From Candidatus Vesicomyosocius okutanii (GTDB lineage: Bacteria > Pseudomonadota > Gammaproteobacteria > PS1 > Pseudothioglobaceae): a stretch of 64,000 bases of DNA. Of this stretch, positions 40,822 through 50,960 are shown in pieces; within the stretch, counting starts at the first letter, position 1; each line of letters opens with the position of its first letter. The stretch covers positions 124,001 to 188,000 of the forward strand of contig NC_009465.1 in assembly GCF_000010405.1 (NCBI RefSeq), read 5' to 3'. The position numbers and the translations under genes were made by a program. The notes under the pieces are model-generated. The model worked only from the letters and a program-made list of their open reading frames with translations. It was not told the DNA's origin and searched no databases.

Positions 40822-42204
40822 ATGATTAAATTTATCTATCTTATTCTTATATTTTCTTTGCCAATACAAGCATTGCAAATTCTACAATCCATTAACGACA
40901 ATAAAGTTATCCATCAACTAGATGTGCCTCAGTTAGATACGTTATTGTCTGCTGAACAATTATTAACTAAATTAAAAAAATCAGCTAAGCGTGGTGATGC
41001 TAGGTCGCAATTTAGTTTAGCTAATATGTATAACAATGGTATTAATGTAAAAAAAGATAATAAACTTGCTTTTTATTGGTACTTACAAGTAGCTGAACAG
41101 GATTATGCAAGTGCGCAATTTAATGTAGCTAATAGTTATTTTTATGGCTTAGGGGTTGGTAAAGACTTGGAGCAAGCATTTAATTGGTATAAAAAAGCAG
41201 TAAAAAATGGTCATGTACAAGCGCAATATAACTTAGCAACTTTATATCTAAATGGTGATGGTGTTGAAAAAAATAGCAAACAAGCTGTTTATTGGTATCA
41301 AAAATCAGCTGAACAAGGTTATTTAGAGGCATACTATCATTTAGCATTACTTCAATTGATAGGTAACGGTATTAATAAAGACATTAAGAATGCTTTAACC
41401 GTGTTACTTGATTTGTCGGCTAAAGGCCATCAAGTGTCGCAGTATCAATTGTATTTGATTTACAATAAAGGTGAAATTGTTGTTAAGAATGATATATTAG
41501 CCAAAACTTATTTACTTAAAGCTGTAAAAGGGGGATATGCTAAAGCTCAATATCAATTAGGAAAAAGCTTTCTTGATCAGGGTATGGATAGAGAGGAGGC
41601 TGTTCATTATTTAGAATTAGCGGCTAATCAAAAAAATGTGTTAGCGTTTAAATTGTTAGAAAAATTACAATCTAAATTACAGAAAGAGGTACAAAATAGA
41701 CAGAAAAAAGATACAATACATCTTGCTACAAATATCGACCAATCAATAGTAGCTGTTGCATCTCCTATGGTGGGTATGCCTAAACAGGATATTTGGCCTG
41801 TTAAGTTCAATTTAAATAAACAATTTAACCATGTTGCAGCTAATCTTATCCCTAATCTAAGCGATATTGCTAGCTCGCTTAGTTATAATATTAAATCACA
41901 TGTTAATTTAGAGGCTTTACTTCTCAATGCTAAGCAAGGTAATCCTATTGCCCAATATAATTTAAGTATGCTCTATTACAAGGGTGAAGGTGTACGTAAG
42001 GATAATAGAGTTGCGTTTATATTAATGCAGCAATCTGCTAATCAAGGTATTACTCAGTCTCAAAACACCCTAGCTAAAATGTATATGAATGGTTCTGGTA
42101 TTCATATAGATTATAATAAGGCATATTATTGGGCAAGTGTAACAACTCGCAAAGGTAGTCAACAAGGTAAGCGTATTTTACTGTACCTAATCGCTAATTT
42201 ATAA
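40822..42204 (+). CDS. Secreted Sel1-like repeat protein
   Basis: 460 residues with an N-terminal signal peptide (MIKFIYLILIFSLPIQA). Sel1-like TPR-type repeats of about 36 residues fill residues 50-270 (for example ARSQFSLANMYNNGINVKKD and AQYNLATLYLNGDGVEKNSK). A linker of about 100 residues follows, then two more repeats near the C-terminus (AQYNLSMLYYKGEGVRKDNR). Such proteins mediate protein-protein contacts in the periplasm or outside the cell; the partner is unknown. In symbionts they are sometimes linked to host contact, but nothing here shows that. Confidence 0.88.
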   Translation: MIKFIYLILIFSLPIQALQILQSINDNKVIHQLDVPQLDTLLSAEQLLTKLKKSAKRGDARSQFSLANMYNNGINVKKDNKLAFYWYLQVAEQDYASAQFNVANSYFYGLGVGKDLEQAFNWYKKAVKNGHVQAQYNLATLYLNGDGVEKNSKQAVYWYQKSAEQGYLEAYYHLALLQLIGNGINKDIKNALTVLLDLSAKGHQVSQYQLYLIYNKGEIVVKNDILAKTYLLKAVKGGYAKAQYQLGKSFLDQGMDREEAVHYLELAANQKNVLAFKLLEKLQSKLQKEVQNRQKKDTIHLATNIDQSIVAVASPMVGMPKQDIWPVKFNLNKQFNHVAANLIPNLSDIASSLSYNIKSHVNLEALLLNAKQGNPIAQYNLSMLYYKGEGVRKDNRVAFILMQQSANQGITQSQNTLAKMYMNGSGIHIDYNKAYYWASVTTRKGSQQGKRILLYLIANL

Positions 42205-42997
42205 TTTTTGGGAAGATATAGTGTTAAAAGATATAACAGACATGTATGCAGTGGGAGTTTTTATGCGATAATTACTGGCATTGTTATTTGCATAAACTTG
42301 AGATTGAAGATACGGGTGATATTTATTAATATAGTTTGTTATTATATAGATGAATAAAGTTTACAATACTTGTATTATGAAATGTTCCAACAACTTGTGC
42401 TAGATTGTTTCAATATTAACTTGGATTTAGGTTATAAATTTAATTGGTTACAGCGTCATATGCTTCTCAACTTTTGTATGAGAAAAAGACATTATTTAAT
42501 TAGTGATATAGAAACTATATATTTATCAGATATTTTTATAAGTGAATACATTTTTAAGGTAATAAAGTGAATAAAAAACTAGGTTGATTTACATACCAAT
42601 TAACTGTTTGAGATTATGGATAAATACCCCTTATTACTACTAGGATCTTTGGTTAATGTTATTTTTTAAATATATATTAATAGCTATTTTTGCTGAATTG
42701 GTTAAGAATGGAACACCATTGAAATAGATCATATAGGCTAATAACTCCTTAGGAAAAATCTACTACTTAATTAGTATCTGTAACTTCGTAGAAGAAAAGA
42801 TTATGTTCTATTGAATTTATAAGGATAAAGCTTAAATTGGTTTAAAATATTGGCAGGGTCAATAAAAATATTTGGTACATATGGACAGGAGAGTGGAAAG
42901 TTGAAGTATTAAACTAACAAGATTAAATTTTATTAACCAAAATATTCATTCATAAAAAGAAAGATGAGTTAAAGTTGTATTTGCCTTAAAAGAAAAA
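42205..42997. other. 793-bp spacer between the Sel1 protein and argG
   Basis: It holds one short open frame (42370-42570, TTG start, ATG at 42382; 62-66 residues containing FNWLQRHMLLNFCMRKRHYL) that I cannot match to any family and that has no clear ribosome-binding site. The rest has stops in all frames. It may be a remnant of a decayed gene. Confidence 0.5.
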
Positions 42998-44209
42998 ATG
43001 GACAAAACAAGCATAAATAAAGTGGTATTAGCCTACTCGGGTGGACTAGATACAAGTATTATTGTTAAATGGCTACAAGATACTTATCAGTGTGAAGTAG
43101 TTACTTTCACAGCTGATATTGGTCAAGGTGAAGAGGTAGAACCTGCACGTGTTAAGGCAGAAGCTGCTGGTGTCAAAGAAATTTATATTGAAGATTTACG
43201 TGAAGAGTTTGCACGTAATTTTGTATTTCCTATGTTTCGTGCTAACGCTATTTATGAAGGTGAGTATTTATTAGGTACTTCTATTGCTCGTCCGCTTATT
43301 TCCAAACGCTTAGTAGAGATTGCTAAACAAGTAGGAGCAGATGCCATTAGTCATGGTGCAACAGGAAAGGGTAACGACCAAGTTCGCTTTGAGTTGAATG
43401 CTTATGCGTTGAATGCAGATATTCAAGTGATAGCACCATGGCGTGAGTGGGATTTATCTTCACGCGAAAGTTTGATGGATTATGCCCAAAAACATGGCAT
43501 TGAAATTGATTACAAAAAACAATCTAAAAAATCTCCTTATTCGATGGATGCTAATTTATTGCATATTTCTTATGAAGGTAATATTTTAGAAGACCCTTGG
43601 ACAGAACCTGAAGAGGATATGTGGCGTTGGACACTCTCACCTGAAAATGCACCTGATAAGGTAGAATATGTCGAAATGACTTTTAAAAAAGGAGATATCA
43701 TAGCTATTAATGGTAAAGTAATGAGCCCTGCTTCTGTGATGGAAGATTTAAATAAACGCGCAGGTGCGCATGGTATTGGTCGTGATGATATTGTGGAAAA
43801 TCGTTTTGTTGGTATGAAATCTAGGGGTTGTTATGAAACACCTTCAGGTACTGTTATGCTAAAGGCGCGTCGTGCTATGGAATCACTCACGCTTGATCGT
43901 GCAGCTGCTCATCTAAAAGATGAGCTTATGCCTAAATATGCTGAAATGGTTTATAATGGTTTCTGGTTCGCGCCTGAGCGTGAAATGTTACAGGCTGCTA
44001 TTGATAAAACCCAAGAAACTGTTAGTGGTGTTGTCCGTCTTAAGTTCTATAAAGGAAACGTTACTGTTGTAGGTCGTCAATCTAAGAATAGTTTGTTTAG
44101 TGAAAAAATTGTTACCTTTGAGAATGATGATGGTATATATAATCAAAGAGATGCTGCTGGATTTATTAAACTTAATGCGCTACGTTTGTGTCTTAATACA
44201 ATAAAGTAG
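42998..44209 (+). CDS. argG: Argininosuccinate synthase
   Basis: ATP-dependent condensation of citrulline and aspartate in arginine synthesis. The N-terminal PP-loop [16 protein letters not shown] and the [14 protein letters not shown] segment are family hallmarks; [20 protein letters not shown] in the middle contacts substrates. 403 residues, the usual size of the argG type 1 subfamily. It stands alone and converges on the tRNA-Cys gene. Confidence 0.98.
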   Translation: MDKTSINKVVLAYSGGLDTSIIVKWLQDTYQCEVVTFTADIGQGEEVEPARVKAEAAGVKEIYIEDLREEFARNFVFPMFRANAIYEGEYLLGTSIARPLISKRLVEIAKQVGADAISHGATGKGNDQVRFELNAYALNADIQVIAPWREWDLSSRESLMDYAQKHGIEIDYKKQSKKSPYSMDANLLHISYEGNILEDPWTEPEEDMWRWTLSPENAPDKVEYVEMTFKKGDIIAINGKVMSPASVMEDLNKRAGAHGIGRDDIVENRFVGMKSRGCYETPSGTVMLKARRAMESLTLDRAAAHLKDELMPKYAEMVYNGFWFAPEREMLQAAIDKTQETVSGVVRLKFYKGNVTVVGRQSKNSLFSEKIVTFENDDGIYNQRDAAGFIKLNALRLCLNTIK

Positions 44210-44276
44210 CTCATATTTTTTTAATTAAACATAATATTTTTTAAATACTTAAATGTATAGTAAAGAGAATAAGCGA

Positions 44277-44350
44277 TGGAGGCTGGGACCGGAGTCGAAC
44301 CGGTCTATAAGGCTTTGCAGGCCTCTGCATAACCGCTTTGCTACCCAGCC
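44277..44350 (-). tRNA. tRNA-Cys (anticodon GCA)
   Basis: 74-nt minus-strand tRNA. The acceptor stem pairs GGCUGGG with CCCAGCC, followed by the U discriminator base that identifies tRNA-Cys, and CCA is encoded. The anticodon GCA sits in loop CUGCAAA. Follows tRNA-Gly and pgsA on the same strand. Confidence 0.97.
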
Positions 44351-44401
44351 ATGTTAAAAATCTATATTATTCCTTTTTTGGAAGAATATGGTCTTTTAAC
44401 T

Positions 44402-44477
44402 TGGAGCGGAAAACGAGATTCGAACTCGCGACATTCACGTTGGCAACGTGATGCTCTACCAACTGAGCTATTCCCGC
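44402..44477 (-). tRNA. tRNA-Gly (anticodon GCC)
   Basis: 76-nt minus-strand tRNA beginning GCGGGAATAGCTCAG, with anticodon GCC in UUGCCAA, T arm GAGTTCGAATCTC and encoded CCA at 44402-44404. Lies 60 bp downstream of pgsA and upstream of tRNA-Cys, as in the E. coli pgsA-glyW-cysT operon. Confidence 0.97.
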
Positions 44478-44537
44478 AATAGGTGATAAATTATAGTGTT
44501 TTTTAAATAATAGTCAAGTTAGATACGGCATTAATTA

Positions 44538-45116
44538 TTAAAAGTTTTGTGCTCCTTTTTTCAGATAAATAAATCCGGACCATAAAGTTAAAAAAGTTGC
44601 TATTAACAATAAAGTAACCCCTATTTTAAAACTTGGTAACCCAAAAAAAGATTGTTGATACAATAAAAACAAAATAGCAAATATTTGCACAAAAGTTTTC
44701 ATTTTACCCATCCAAGAAACATTAATATTCGATCTTTGGCCAATAGTTCCCATCCATTCTCTAAGTGCTGAGATTAAAATTTCACGTGAAATAATAATAA
44801 GTGCACAAACACTAATGTACCAATGTGTATCAGTTGGGTAGAAATCTACTAGTAGAATTAGTGCAGTGGAGACCATAAGTTTATCTGCAACCGGGTCTAA
44901 AAAAGCACCAAGTTGTGAGGTCATATCTAACTTTCTTGCTAAGTATCCATCAAAATAATCTGTTGCACTAATGAGTGCATAAGTACTTGTAAGTAAGAAA
45001 TTAATCCAAGTAAAAACAGGTGTTATAGAGTAGGTAGGCTGAAAATAATATAAACTTACAAACACTGGAATTAGAAAAATTCTTGACAGAGTTAGAATGT
45101 TTGGAATTGTGACCAT
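44538..45116 (-). CDS. pgsA: CDP-diacylglycerol-glycerol-3-phosphate 3-phosphatidyltransferase
   Basis: Membrane enzyme making phosphatidylglycerol phosphate, the first committed step to phosphatidylglycerol and cardiolipin. The CDP-alcohol phosphotransferase motif is complete: DYFDGYLARKL followed by GAFLDPVADK, with all three invariant aspartates after the first. About five transmembrane segments in 192 residues. It starts 36 bp after tRNA-Arg and precedes tRNA-Gly and tRNA-Cys. Confidence 0.96.
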   Translation of the reverse strand: MVTIPNILTLSRIFLIPVFVSLYYFQPTYSITPVFTWINFLLTSTYALISATDYFDGYLARKLDMTSQLGAFLDPVADKLMVSTALILLVDFYPTDTHWYISVCALIIISREILISALREWMGTIGQRSNINVSWMGKMKTFVQIFAILFLLYQQSFFGLPSFKIGVTLLLIATFLTLWSGFIYLKKGAQNF

Positions 45117-45151
45117 GGATTGATTGTTATGATAAGTATCGAAAAAAGATA

Positions 45152-45228
45152 TGGCGCGCTCGGCAGGAGTCGAACCTGCAACCGATCGGTTCGTAGCCGA
45201 TTACTCTATCCAGTTGAGCTACGAGCGC
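45152..45228 (-). tRNA. tRNA-Arg (anticodon ACG, read as ICG)
   Basis: 77-nt minus-strand tRNA beginning GCGCTCGTAGCTCAAC, with anticodon ACG in CUACGAA, T arm GGTTCGACTCC, and encoded CCA at 45152-45154. A34 is expected to be converted to inosine. Located between murF and pgsA on the same strand. Confidence 0.97.
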
Positions 45229-45281
45229 ATCAAGAGCGTCATTATCTCTATATTTGAATTAAAGGTCAAGGTGAATTAAAC

Positions 45282-46562
45282 TTATTTTTTTAGTAAATCA
45301 ACCAACTTATTTAGTTTTGCCATTCTAGAGCCTTTTATTAATATAGTAGCGTTAGTATGGTTAGTCAGTATATGGTTAGCTAATGGTTGTTTTTTTTCGA
45401 AGTGGATACTACAGTGGTGTAGTGCTATTTTTCCATAGCTATAAAAAGTATCAGCAGATTTTTTGGCTAATTGTCCAATTTTAAAATGGAACATTTTTGA
45501 ATAATTGCCTAATTCTTCCATAGTACCGAGTACAATAATTTTTTCTCCAGAAAAATTCTGTAAAGTTTTAAGAGCGATAATAGTTGAGTATGGATTGGCG
45601 TTGTAAGTATCGTCAATAATTCTAAATTGTTTAGTATGGATAATTTCTAACCTACCAGGTTCTGCTTTTGTTGCTTCTAAACCTTGCTTGATTAGGTTGA
45701 TATCAATTCCTAATGGATATACACAGGCACTAGCTGCTAGGGCATTATCAATATTGTGTATACCAATCAAGTTAAGTGTGATTGATATTTTTTGCTGATG
45801 AATGTTTAAATCAAACTTGTTATTAACAATATTACTAGCAAAAATATCACCATTATTACCACTTACTTTAGTATTCCCATGGGGGGTAAAACTAACATCA
45901 CCTGTAAAAATGCTTTGAGTATTAATAATATTTTTAGAGTTTTTCGAATAAATTTCACCCTTGGCTTTGACTAAATTATCAAATCCACCGAATGTACCAA
46001 TGTGTGCATCAAGTGTATTAGTTACAATAGCAATATCAGGATTAACTATTTTACGAAGATGTGAAATTTCACCTAAATGGTTAGCTCCCATTTCGATCAC
46101 TGCATATTGGTGTTGTTTTTCCAATGTTAATAAAGTCATTGGAACACCTAAGTGGTTATTTAGATTACCTTGAGTTTTTAATGTTGGGGCTTGTAAACTT
46201 AGAATATTAGCTAGCATATTTTTGGTAGTAGTTTTACCATTACTACCTGTAATAGCGATAACAATAGGTTTGATATTTTGGAGGTGCCAACTAGCAATTG
46301 TACTAAGTGCAGTTTGTGTATCATTCACTACTAATATTGGTAACTGACTATCTACAGATTTATTAGCAATGATTGCTACTGCACCCATTTGTTGTGCTTG
46401 ATAGATATAGTCATGTGCATCAAAGTTGTCGCCAACCAAAGCTATAAATAACGCTCCATCCATGCGTTTTCGAGTATCAGTATAAACGCCTTTAAATTTA
46501 ACATTAACAGAGTAATCTATTTTTAATACTTTAGCAATAGTATTTGTAGTAGTTTGTAGCAT
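45282..46562 (-). CDS. murF: UDP-MurNAc-tripeptide-D-alanyl-D-alanine ligase
   Basis: Adds D-Ala-D-Ala to the UDP-MurNAc-tripeptide in peptidoglycan synthesis. The ATP loop is ITGSNGKTTTKNML (about residues 106-119), and AVIEMGANHLGEI and IDDTYNANPYS are further Mur-ligase signatures. 426 residues, against 452 in E. coli. Separated from murE by 505 bp without a gene and not followed by mraY, so the usual dcw order is broken here. Confidence 0.96.
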   Translation of the reverse strand: MLQTTTNTIAKVLKIDYSVNVKFKGVYTDTRKRMDGALFIALVGDNFDAHDYIYQAQQMGAVAIIANKSVDSQLPILVVNDTQTALSTIASWHLQNIKPIVIAITGSNGKTTTKNMLANILSLQAPTLKTQGNLNNHLGVPMTLLTLEKQHQYAVIEMGANHLGEISHLRKIVNPDIAIVTNTLDAHIGTFGGFDNLVKAKGEIYSKNSKNIINTQSIFTGDVSFTPHGNTKVSGNNGDIFASNIVNNKFDLNIHQQKISITLNLIGIHNIDNALAASACVYPLGIDINLIKQGLEATKAEPGRLEIIHTKQFRIIDDTYNANPYSTIIALKTLQNFSGEKIIVLGTMEELGNYSKMFHFKIGQLAKKSADTFYSYGKIALHHCSIHFEKKQPLANHILTNHTNATILIKGSRMAKLNKLVDLLKK

Positions 46563-47067
46563 AAGGTTTATGATTAGTTTTCCTATTATTAAAATGTCTT
46601 AAAAGAAACAACTAACATCTATTTTAAAGATTTTATATTCAATATTTTACGACAACTTCAGACATATAGATAATTTTGATAGATTTATATTCCATTTTTA
46701 GTGTTTATGTTAATTACGATATGTTTTTTTGTATTTGGTATTGAATTAGCATTTTTTTAAATGGTTAAATATGCCTTATTAATGTTTGTATTCAATAAAG
46801 AACTTCTATAGTAAATAGTACTCAAGTAGTCTGTATAATGTATAAAATATGGTATTTATGTAAATATAATAATAGGTTGTCTTTTCTCTAGAAAATGAAT
46901 ATAGTATATTTTAGCATTTAGGTTTAATGAAATAAAATCAAACAGTAGTATTAACATTATCGGAATAAACTTTATTTTTAAAGTTTAAAAAATAATTGTA
47001 TGGTATTCAGTTAGTATAATTGAATTATTTGTTCTTTAAATAATATAGGAATGTTTTTGATTAGAAA
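46563..47067. other. 505-bp AT-rich spacer between murE and murF
   Basis: Stops in all frames and no recognisable gene remnant. In most Gammaproteobacteria murE and murF adjoin or overlap. I see nothing else in this stretch. Confidence 0.6.
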
Positions 47068-48462
47068 TTAAGTATCTTTAATGCTGTTTTGTGCAATTTG
47101 TAAATCATTTAGATAGATTATTTTATTGAATAATTGTTGTGTTGTTTCATGTCCTTTACCAGTAATTATTAAACATTCATTTTTTTTAAGAGTTATCATT
47201 GCAGTTTCAATGGCAAGTTGTCTATCTTTAATAATATCCAATTCAAAACTATCGTCAATACCATTTAGTATATCATTGATAATGGTTTGTGGATTTTCAG
47301 ATCTTGGATTGTCATTGGTTAAGATAATACTATCTGCTAATTTTGAAGCAATTCTACCCATTTTTGAACGTTTATTTCTATCCCTATTACCACCACAACC
47401 AAAGACAATACGAATTTTAAAGTTTGGATAGTGTTTTTGCAAAGTTGTGATGGCGTTTTCAAGAGCATTAGGTGTATGAGCATAATCTATCCAAGCATGA
47501 TAGTGGTTAATTTGTTGCATTCTGCCAGGTGGTGTTGATAGTTGATAAATTAATGGGATTATATCGTTGCGTTTAAATCCAAGTGCTTCAACACTGTTTA
47601 ATGTTGCTAGAATATTTAGTAAATTGAATTCACCTAAAAATGGAATTTCAAAAACATAATGATCTAATTGTACTAAGAAGCCTTGTTGAATGATTTTAAT
47701 TGAATTAAAATCATTCAGAGAATAACTAGTTTGCTTTTTCCCTTTGCTAACTTTTAGGAAGTGTTTATAATGATGATCATCTTGATTGAGAATAACAGAT
47801 TTGACACAATTAAGGGTGAATAACCTCTGTTTGGTTGTTTTATATTCATCAAGCGTGTGATGATAATCAAGATGATCTTGAGTAAGATTAGTAAATACTG
47901 CTTGTTTAATATTAAGTCCAGCAATCCTATTTTGAGCAAGTGCATGTGAAGATATTTCAATTACAGCATAGTGAATGTCTTGTTGATAATAATGATGTAA
48001 TACTCGGTATAGTGTTAAAATATCTGGAGTTGTATTAAAGTAAAGTTGTTTATTATGGGTAATTCCTAAAGTACCAATTAAACCATTTTTGACCCCTAAT
48101 TTCTCCAAAAGCTGTGAAATAAGGTATGTAACAGAAGTTTTACCATTTGTACCTGTAACGCCAATCACATCAATTTTTGTAGCGTTATTATAAAAAGTGT
48201 TTGCCAGTGTTTGTAAATATATAGGTAAGTTATTAACACGAATAGATGGAATAGCACATTCTATCTCTTTTGAGTCAACTAATATAGCAACACAACCCTT
48301 GTCAATCGCTTGGTTTATGTAATCGGTACCGTTTGTTGACTCTCCTTGAAGAGCAATAAATAAATCTCCAGGTTGTGCACTTTGAGTATTAAGACATAGA
48401 CCTTTTATTTCTATGTCTACTTCAGTTTGTATAATGTTGATCAAAAGTTGAGAAATATTCAT
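47068..48462 (-). CDS. murE: UDP-MurNAc-L-Ala-D-Glu:meso-diaminopimelate ligase
   Basis: Adds the third residue of the peptidoglycan stem peptide. The ATP loop is VTGTNGKTSVTYL, and TNDNPRSENP is the DNPR motif that selects meso-diaminopimelate rather than lysine. GCGGNRDRNKRSKMG and the C-terminal ITGKGHET are typical. 464 residues. It is divergent from soxB and is followed by an eroded spacer before murF. Confidence 0.96.
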   Translation of the reverse strand: MNISQLLINIIQTEVDIEIKGLCLNTQSAQPGDLFIALQGESTNGTDYINQAIDKGCVAILVDSKEIECAIPSIRVNNLPIYLQTLANTFYNNATKIDVIGVTGTNGKTSVTYLISQLLEKLGVKNGLIGTLGITHNKQLYFNTTPDILTLYRVLHHYYQQDIHYAVIEISSHALAQNRIAGLNIKQAVFTNLTQDHLDYHHTLDEYKTTKQRLFTLNCVKSVILNQDDHHYKHFLKVSKGKKQTSYSLNDFNSIKIIQQGFLVQLDHYVFEIPFLGEFNLLNILATLNSVEALGFKRNDIIPLIYQLSTPPGRMQQINHYHAWIDYAHTPNALENAITTLQKHYPNFKIRIVFGCGGNRDRNKRSKMGRIASKLADSIILTNDNPRSENPQTIINDILNGIDDSFELDIIKDRQLAIETAMITLKKNECLIITGKGHETTQQLFNKIIYLNDLQIAQNSIKDT

Positions 48463-48595
48463 ATATTTAGTATTATAAGATTTTTTCTGATTCTTTAATA
48501 AAAATGTTATTATTTATTAGTGTATCTTCATAGGTGAATAAATCTGTTAAAATTTTGATTATCTTATCTAATTAAATAATTTTTTTGGGGAGAGT

Positions 48596-50485
48596 ATGGC
48601 GTTAACACGTAGAGATTTTATTAAAGTATTAGGTGCTGGTTCAGCGGTAGGGTTGATTAGTGGTTGTGGCAATGATACAGACAAGTTATCTTCTCAAGAC
48701 AATCGATACGAGGTAGCAAAAACAGGTAATGCTCGTATTTTGCATATTACCGATACTCATGGTAACTTGCTTCCTAATTATTTTCGTGAGCCTAATGTTA
48801 ATCTAGGTTTTGGCCCTACTTTTGGGCAATTACCACATGTGGTAGGTAATAATTTACTTAAGCAGATTGGTGTTAAAGCAGGTTCAGCTGATGCTTATGC
48901 TTTTACTTATAATAATTTTGAAGATTTAGCAGCAAAATACGGTAAAACCGGTGGTTTTGGTCAAATTAAAACTGTATTAGATTCATTAAGAGAAAGTGCA
49001 GGTGGTGTACAAAATACACTGACCTTAGATGGTGGTGATACTTGGCAAGGTTCAGGTACGTCACTTTGGACGCGTGGTGCTGATATGGTTGAAGCTTGTA
49101 ATATTTTAGGAGTAGATGTCATGGTTGGTCATTGGGAATTTACTTATAAAGAAGAAGAAACATTAAAGAATATTAACTTTTTTAAAGGTAACTTTTTAGG
49201 TCAAAATATTCGTATTGTAGAAGATGCATTAATGGGAGATAGTTATGTCACTATGACTGAACGATATGATGGAAATGGTTTATTTAATGAAGAAGATGCT
49301 TTGCCATTTAGATCTTATGTGATTAAAAATGTGGGTGGTAATCGTATTGCTGTGATTGGTCAAGCCTTTCCAAGGACTTCAAATGCTAATCCGAAAAAAT
49401 ATTTTTTTCCAGACTGGTCTTTTGGTTTGCGCGAAGATGAGATGAATGAGTTAGTTACTGATATTCGTAAAAATAAAAAACCAGATGCTATTATTGTGAT
49501 TTCGCATAATGGCATGGATGTTGATATTAAAATGGCATCACGTATTAGCGGTATTGATGCAATTTTCGGCGGTCATACGCATGATGGTATACCTAAGCCA
49601 GTTGAAGTAAACAACGCAGGTGGTGTTACTGTGGTAACTAATGCTGGTTGTTCAGGTAAATATGTTGGCGTAATGGATTTAAATATTAAAGATCATAAAG
49701 TTATGGGCTATGAATATAAAATGCTACCTATTTTGACTAACTTTATTAAGCCTGATGTGAGTATGATGTCGTTTATTAATCAAATGCGTACTACTAAATA
49801 TGATAAGAACGTAGTTGAAGCTCGTAGTGATAAAATGTCAAACAACCTTGATCGTATCGGTAAGACTTACGATGCAATTTTGACAGAAAAATTATGTACT
49901 ACTGAGCAAACACTTTATCGTCGTGGTAACTTTATGGGAACTTGGGATCAAGTTCTAGTTAATTCGCTACGTGAAGAATATAATGCGGATTTTTCAATGT
50001 CAGCAGGTGTGCGCTGGGGTACAAGCGTTCCAGCAGGGCATGATGTGACCATGGAAGATTTGATGACTAACACCTCAATGACTTATGGTGAAACTTACGT
50101 GAATGAGATGAAAGGTTCTCAACTGAAAGAAATTTTGGAAGGTATTGCAGATAATTTATTTGTACAAGATCCATATTTACAGTCAGGGGGTGATATGGTG
50201 CGTATGGGGGGTATGGATTATACAATTGATCCAGTAGCAAGTTTTGGTAAGCGTATTAGTAACATGAAAGATGATGAAGGAATAGCTATTGATCAAAATA
50301 AATCTTATAGAGTATCAGGATGGGCGCAAGTTGATAGTGTTGGTAATGGTCGTTTAATGTGGGATGTAGCAGCAGATTATTTACGCAAACAGAAGCATCT
50401 TAATTTAACTAAAATAAATCATCCAACTATTAAGGGTGTGAACAATAATCCAGGTATTGAAAACTATGGTGGTAAACTAATTTAA
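48596..50485 (+). CDS. soxB: Thiosulfohydrolase SoxB
   Basis: Periplasmic dimanganese enzyme that hydrolyses sulfate from SoxY-bound S-sulfonate in thiosulfate oxidation. The N-terminus carries a Tat signal (TRRDFIKVLGAG). The metallophosphatase-like domain has ITDTHGNLLPN, LDGGDTWQGSG, VGHWEFTY, and FGGHTHDGIP, giving the metal ligands; the C-terminal 5'-nucleotidase domain has SGGDMVRMGGMDY. 629 residues, somewhat longer than characterised SoxB (about 560-570). It stands alone here without soxYZ/AX, as often in this lineage. Confidence 0.97.
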   Translation: MALTRRDFIKVLGAGSAVGLISGCGNDTDKLSSQDNRYEVAKTGNARILHITDTHGNLLPNYFREPNVNLGFGPTFGQLPHVVGNNLLKQIGVKAGSADAYAFTYNNFEDLAAKYGKTGGFGQIKTVLDSLRESAGGVQNTLTLDGGDTWQGSGTSLWTRGADMVEACNILGVDVMVGHWEFTYKEEETLKNINFFKGNFLGQNIRIVEDALMGDSYVTMTERYDGNGLFNEEDALPFRSYVIKNVGGNRIAVIGQAFPRTSNANPKKYFFPDWSFGLREDEMNELVTDIRKNKKPDAIIVISHNGMDVDIKMASRISGIDAIFGGHTHDGIPKPVEVNNAGGVTVVTNAGCSGKYVGVMDLNIKDHKVMGYEYKMLPILTNFIKPDVSMMSFINQMRTTKYDKNVVEARSDKMSNNLDRIGKTYDAILTEKLCTTEQTLYRRGNFMGTWDQVLVNSLREEYNADFSMSAGVRWGTSVPAGHDVTMEDLMTNTSMTYGETYVNEMKGSQLKEILEGIADNLFVQDPYLQSGGDMVRMGGMDYTIDPVASFGKRISNMKDDEGIAIDQNKSYRVSGWAQVDSVGNGRLMWDVAADYLRKQKHLNLTKINHPTIKGVNNNPGIENYGGKLI

Positions 50486-50538
50486 ATTTTTTAATAAAAA
50501 TTATTTTGATTGTAATGTGTTAGATAATCTAAAAGATA

Positions 50539-50960
50539 CCATTAAGAATCTTTGGTTTCTAAATCTAGGAGAGGAAGCTATATACATTAATAATAATGTT
50601 GTTCGTGTTCGTGTTCGTGTTCGTGCTAGTATTTTACTTATTGTTCCAACTTATATAATTTTCACCTTTTGGAATGATCGTATTATTTATTAAGTAGAGG
50701 CAATAAACCTGAATGGAATTCTATTGGTCTAAAACGTTGTGCTTGTATATTGGGAGTGATCTTTATCTCTGTATGTATTGTTTTTTAATCCAGATATAGT
50801 CGCACTTTGGATTAATGGTTTATTAGGTACTGGTATTCTTATTGATAAAAATTATGTATCTTCTTGGTTGGTATTGAATTTGGTGTAGATATGTTTATTA
50901 TTTATGAAGCTTGTGAAAATATTGATCGTAGTGACTTAAGAAATAATAACTTGTTTAGAT
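50539..50960 (+). pseudogene. Probable decayed small membrane-protein gene
   Basis: Successive frames read as short hydrophobic protein pieces: one containing ASILLIVPTYIIFTFWND, then GLKRCACILGVIFISVCIVF, then FNPDIVALWINGLLGTGILI, then after another shift FGVDMFIIYEACENIDRSDL. The pieces are collinear on the plus strand, each interrupted by a stop or frameshift, as expected for one decayed gene. I cannot name the family. Residues VRVRVRVR come from a GTTCGT microsatellite. Confidence 0.45.
50601..50624. repeat. Hexanucleotide repeat GTTCGT x4
   Basis: Four perfect copies of GTTCGT in tandem within the putative pseudogene downstream of soxB, encoding alternating Val and Arg in one frame. 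Confidence 0.9.
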
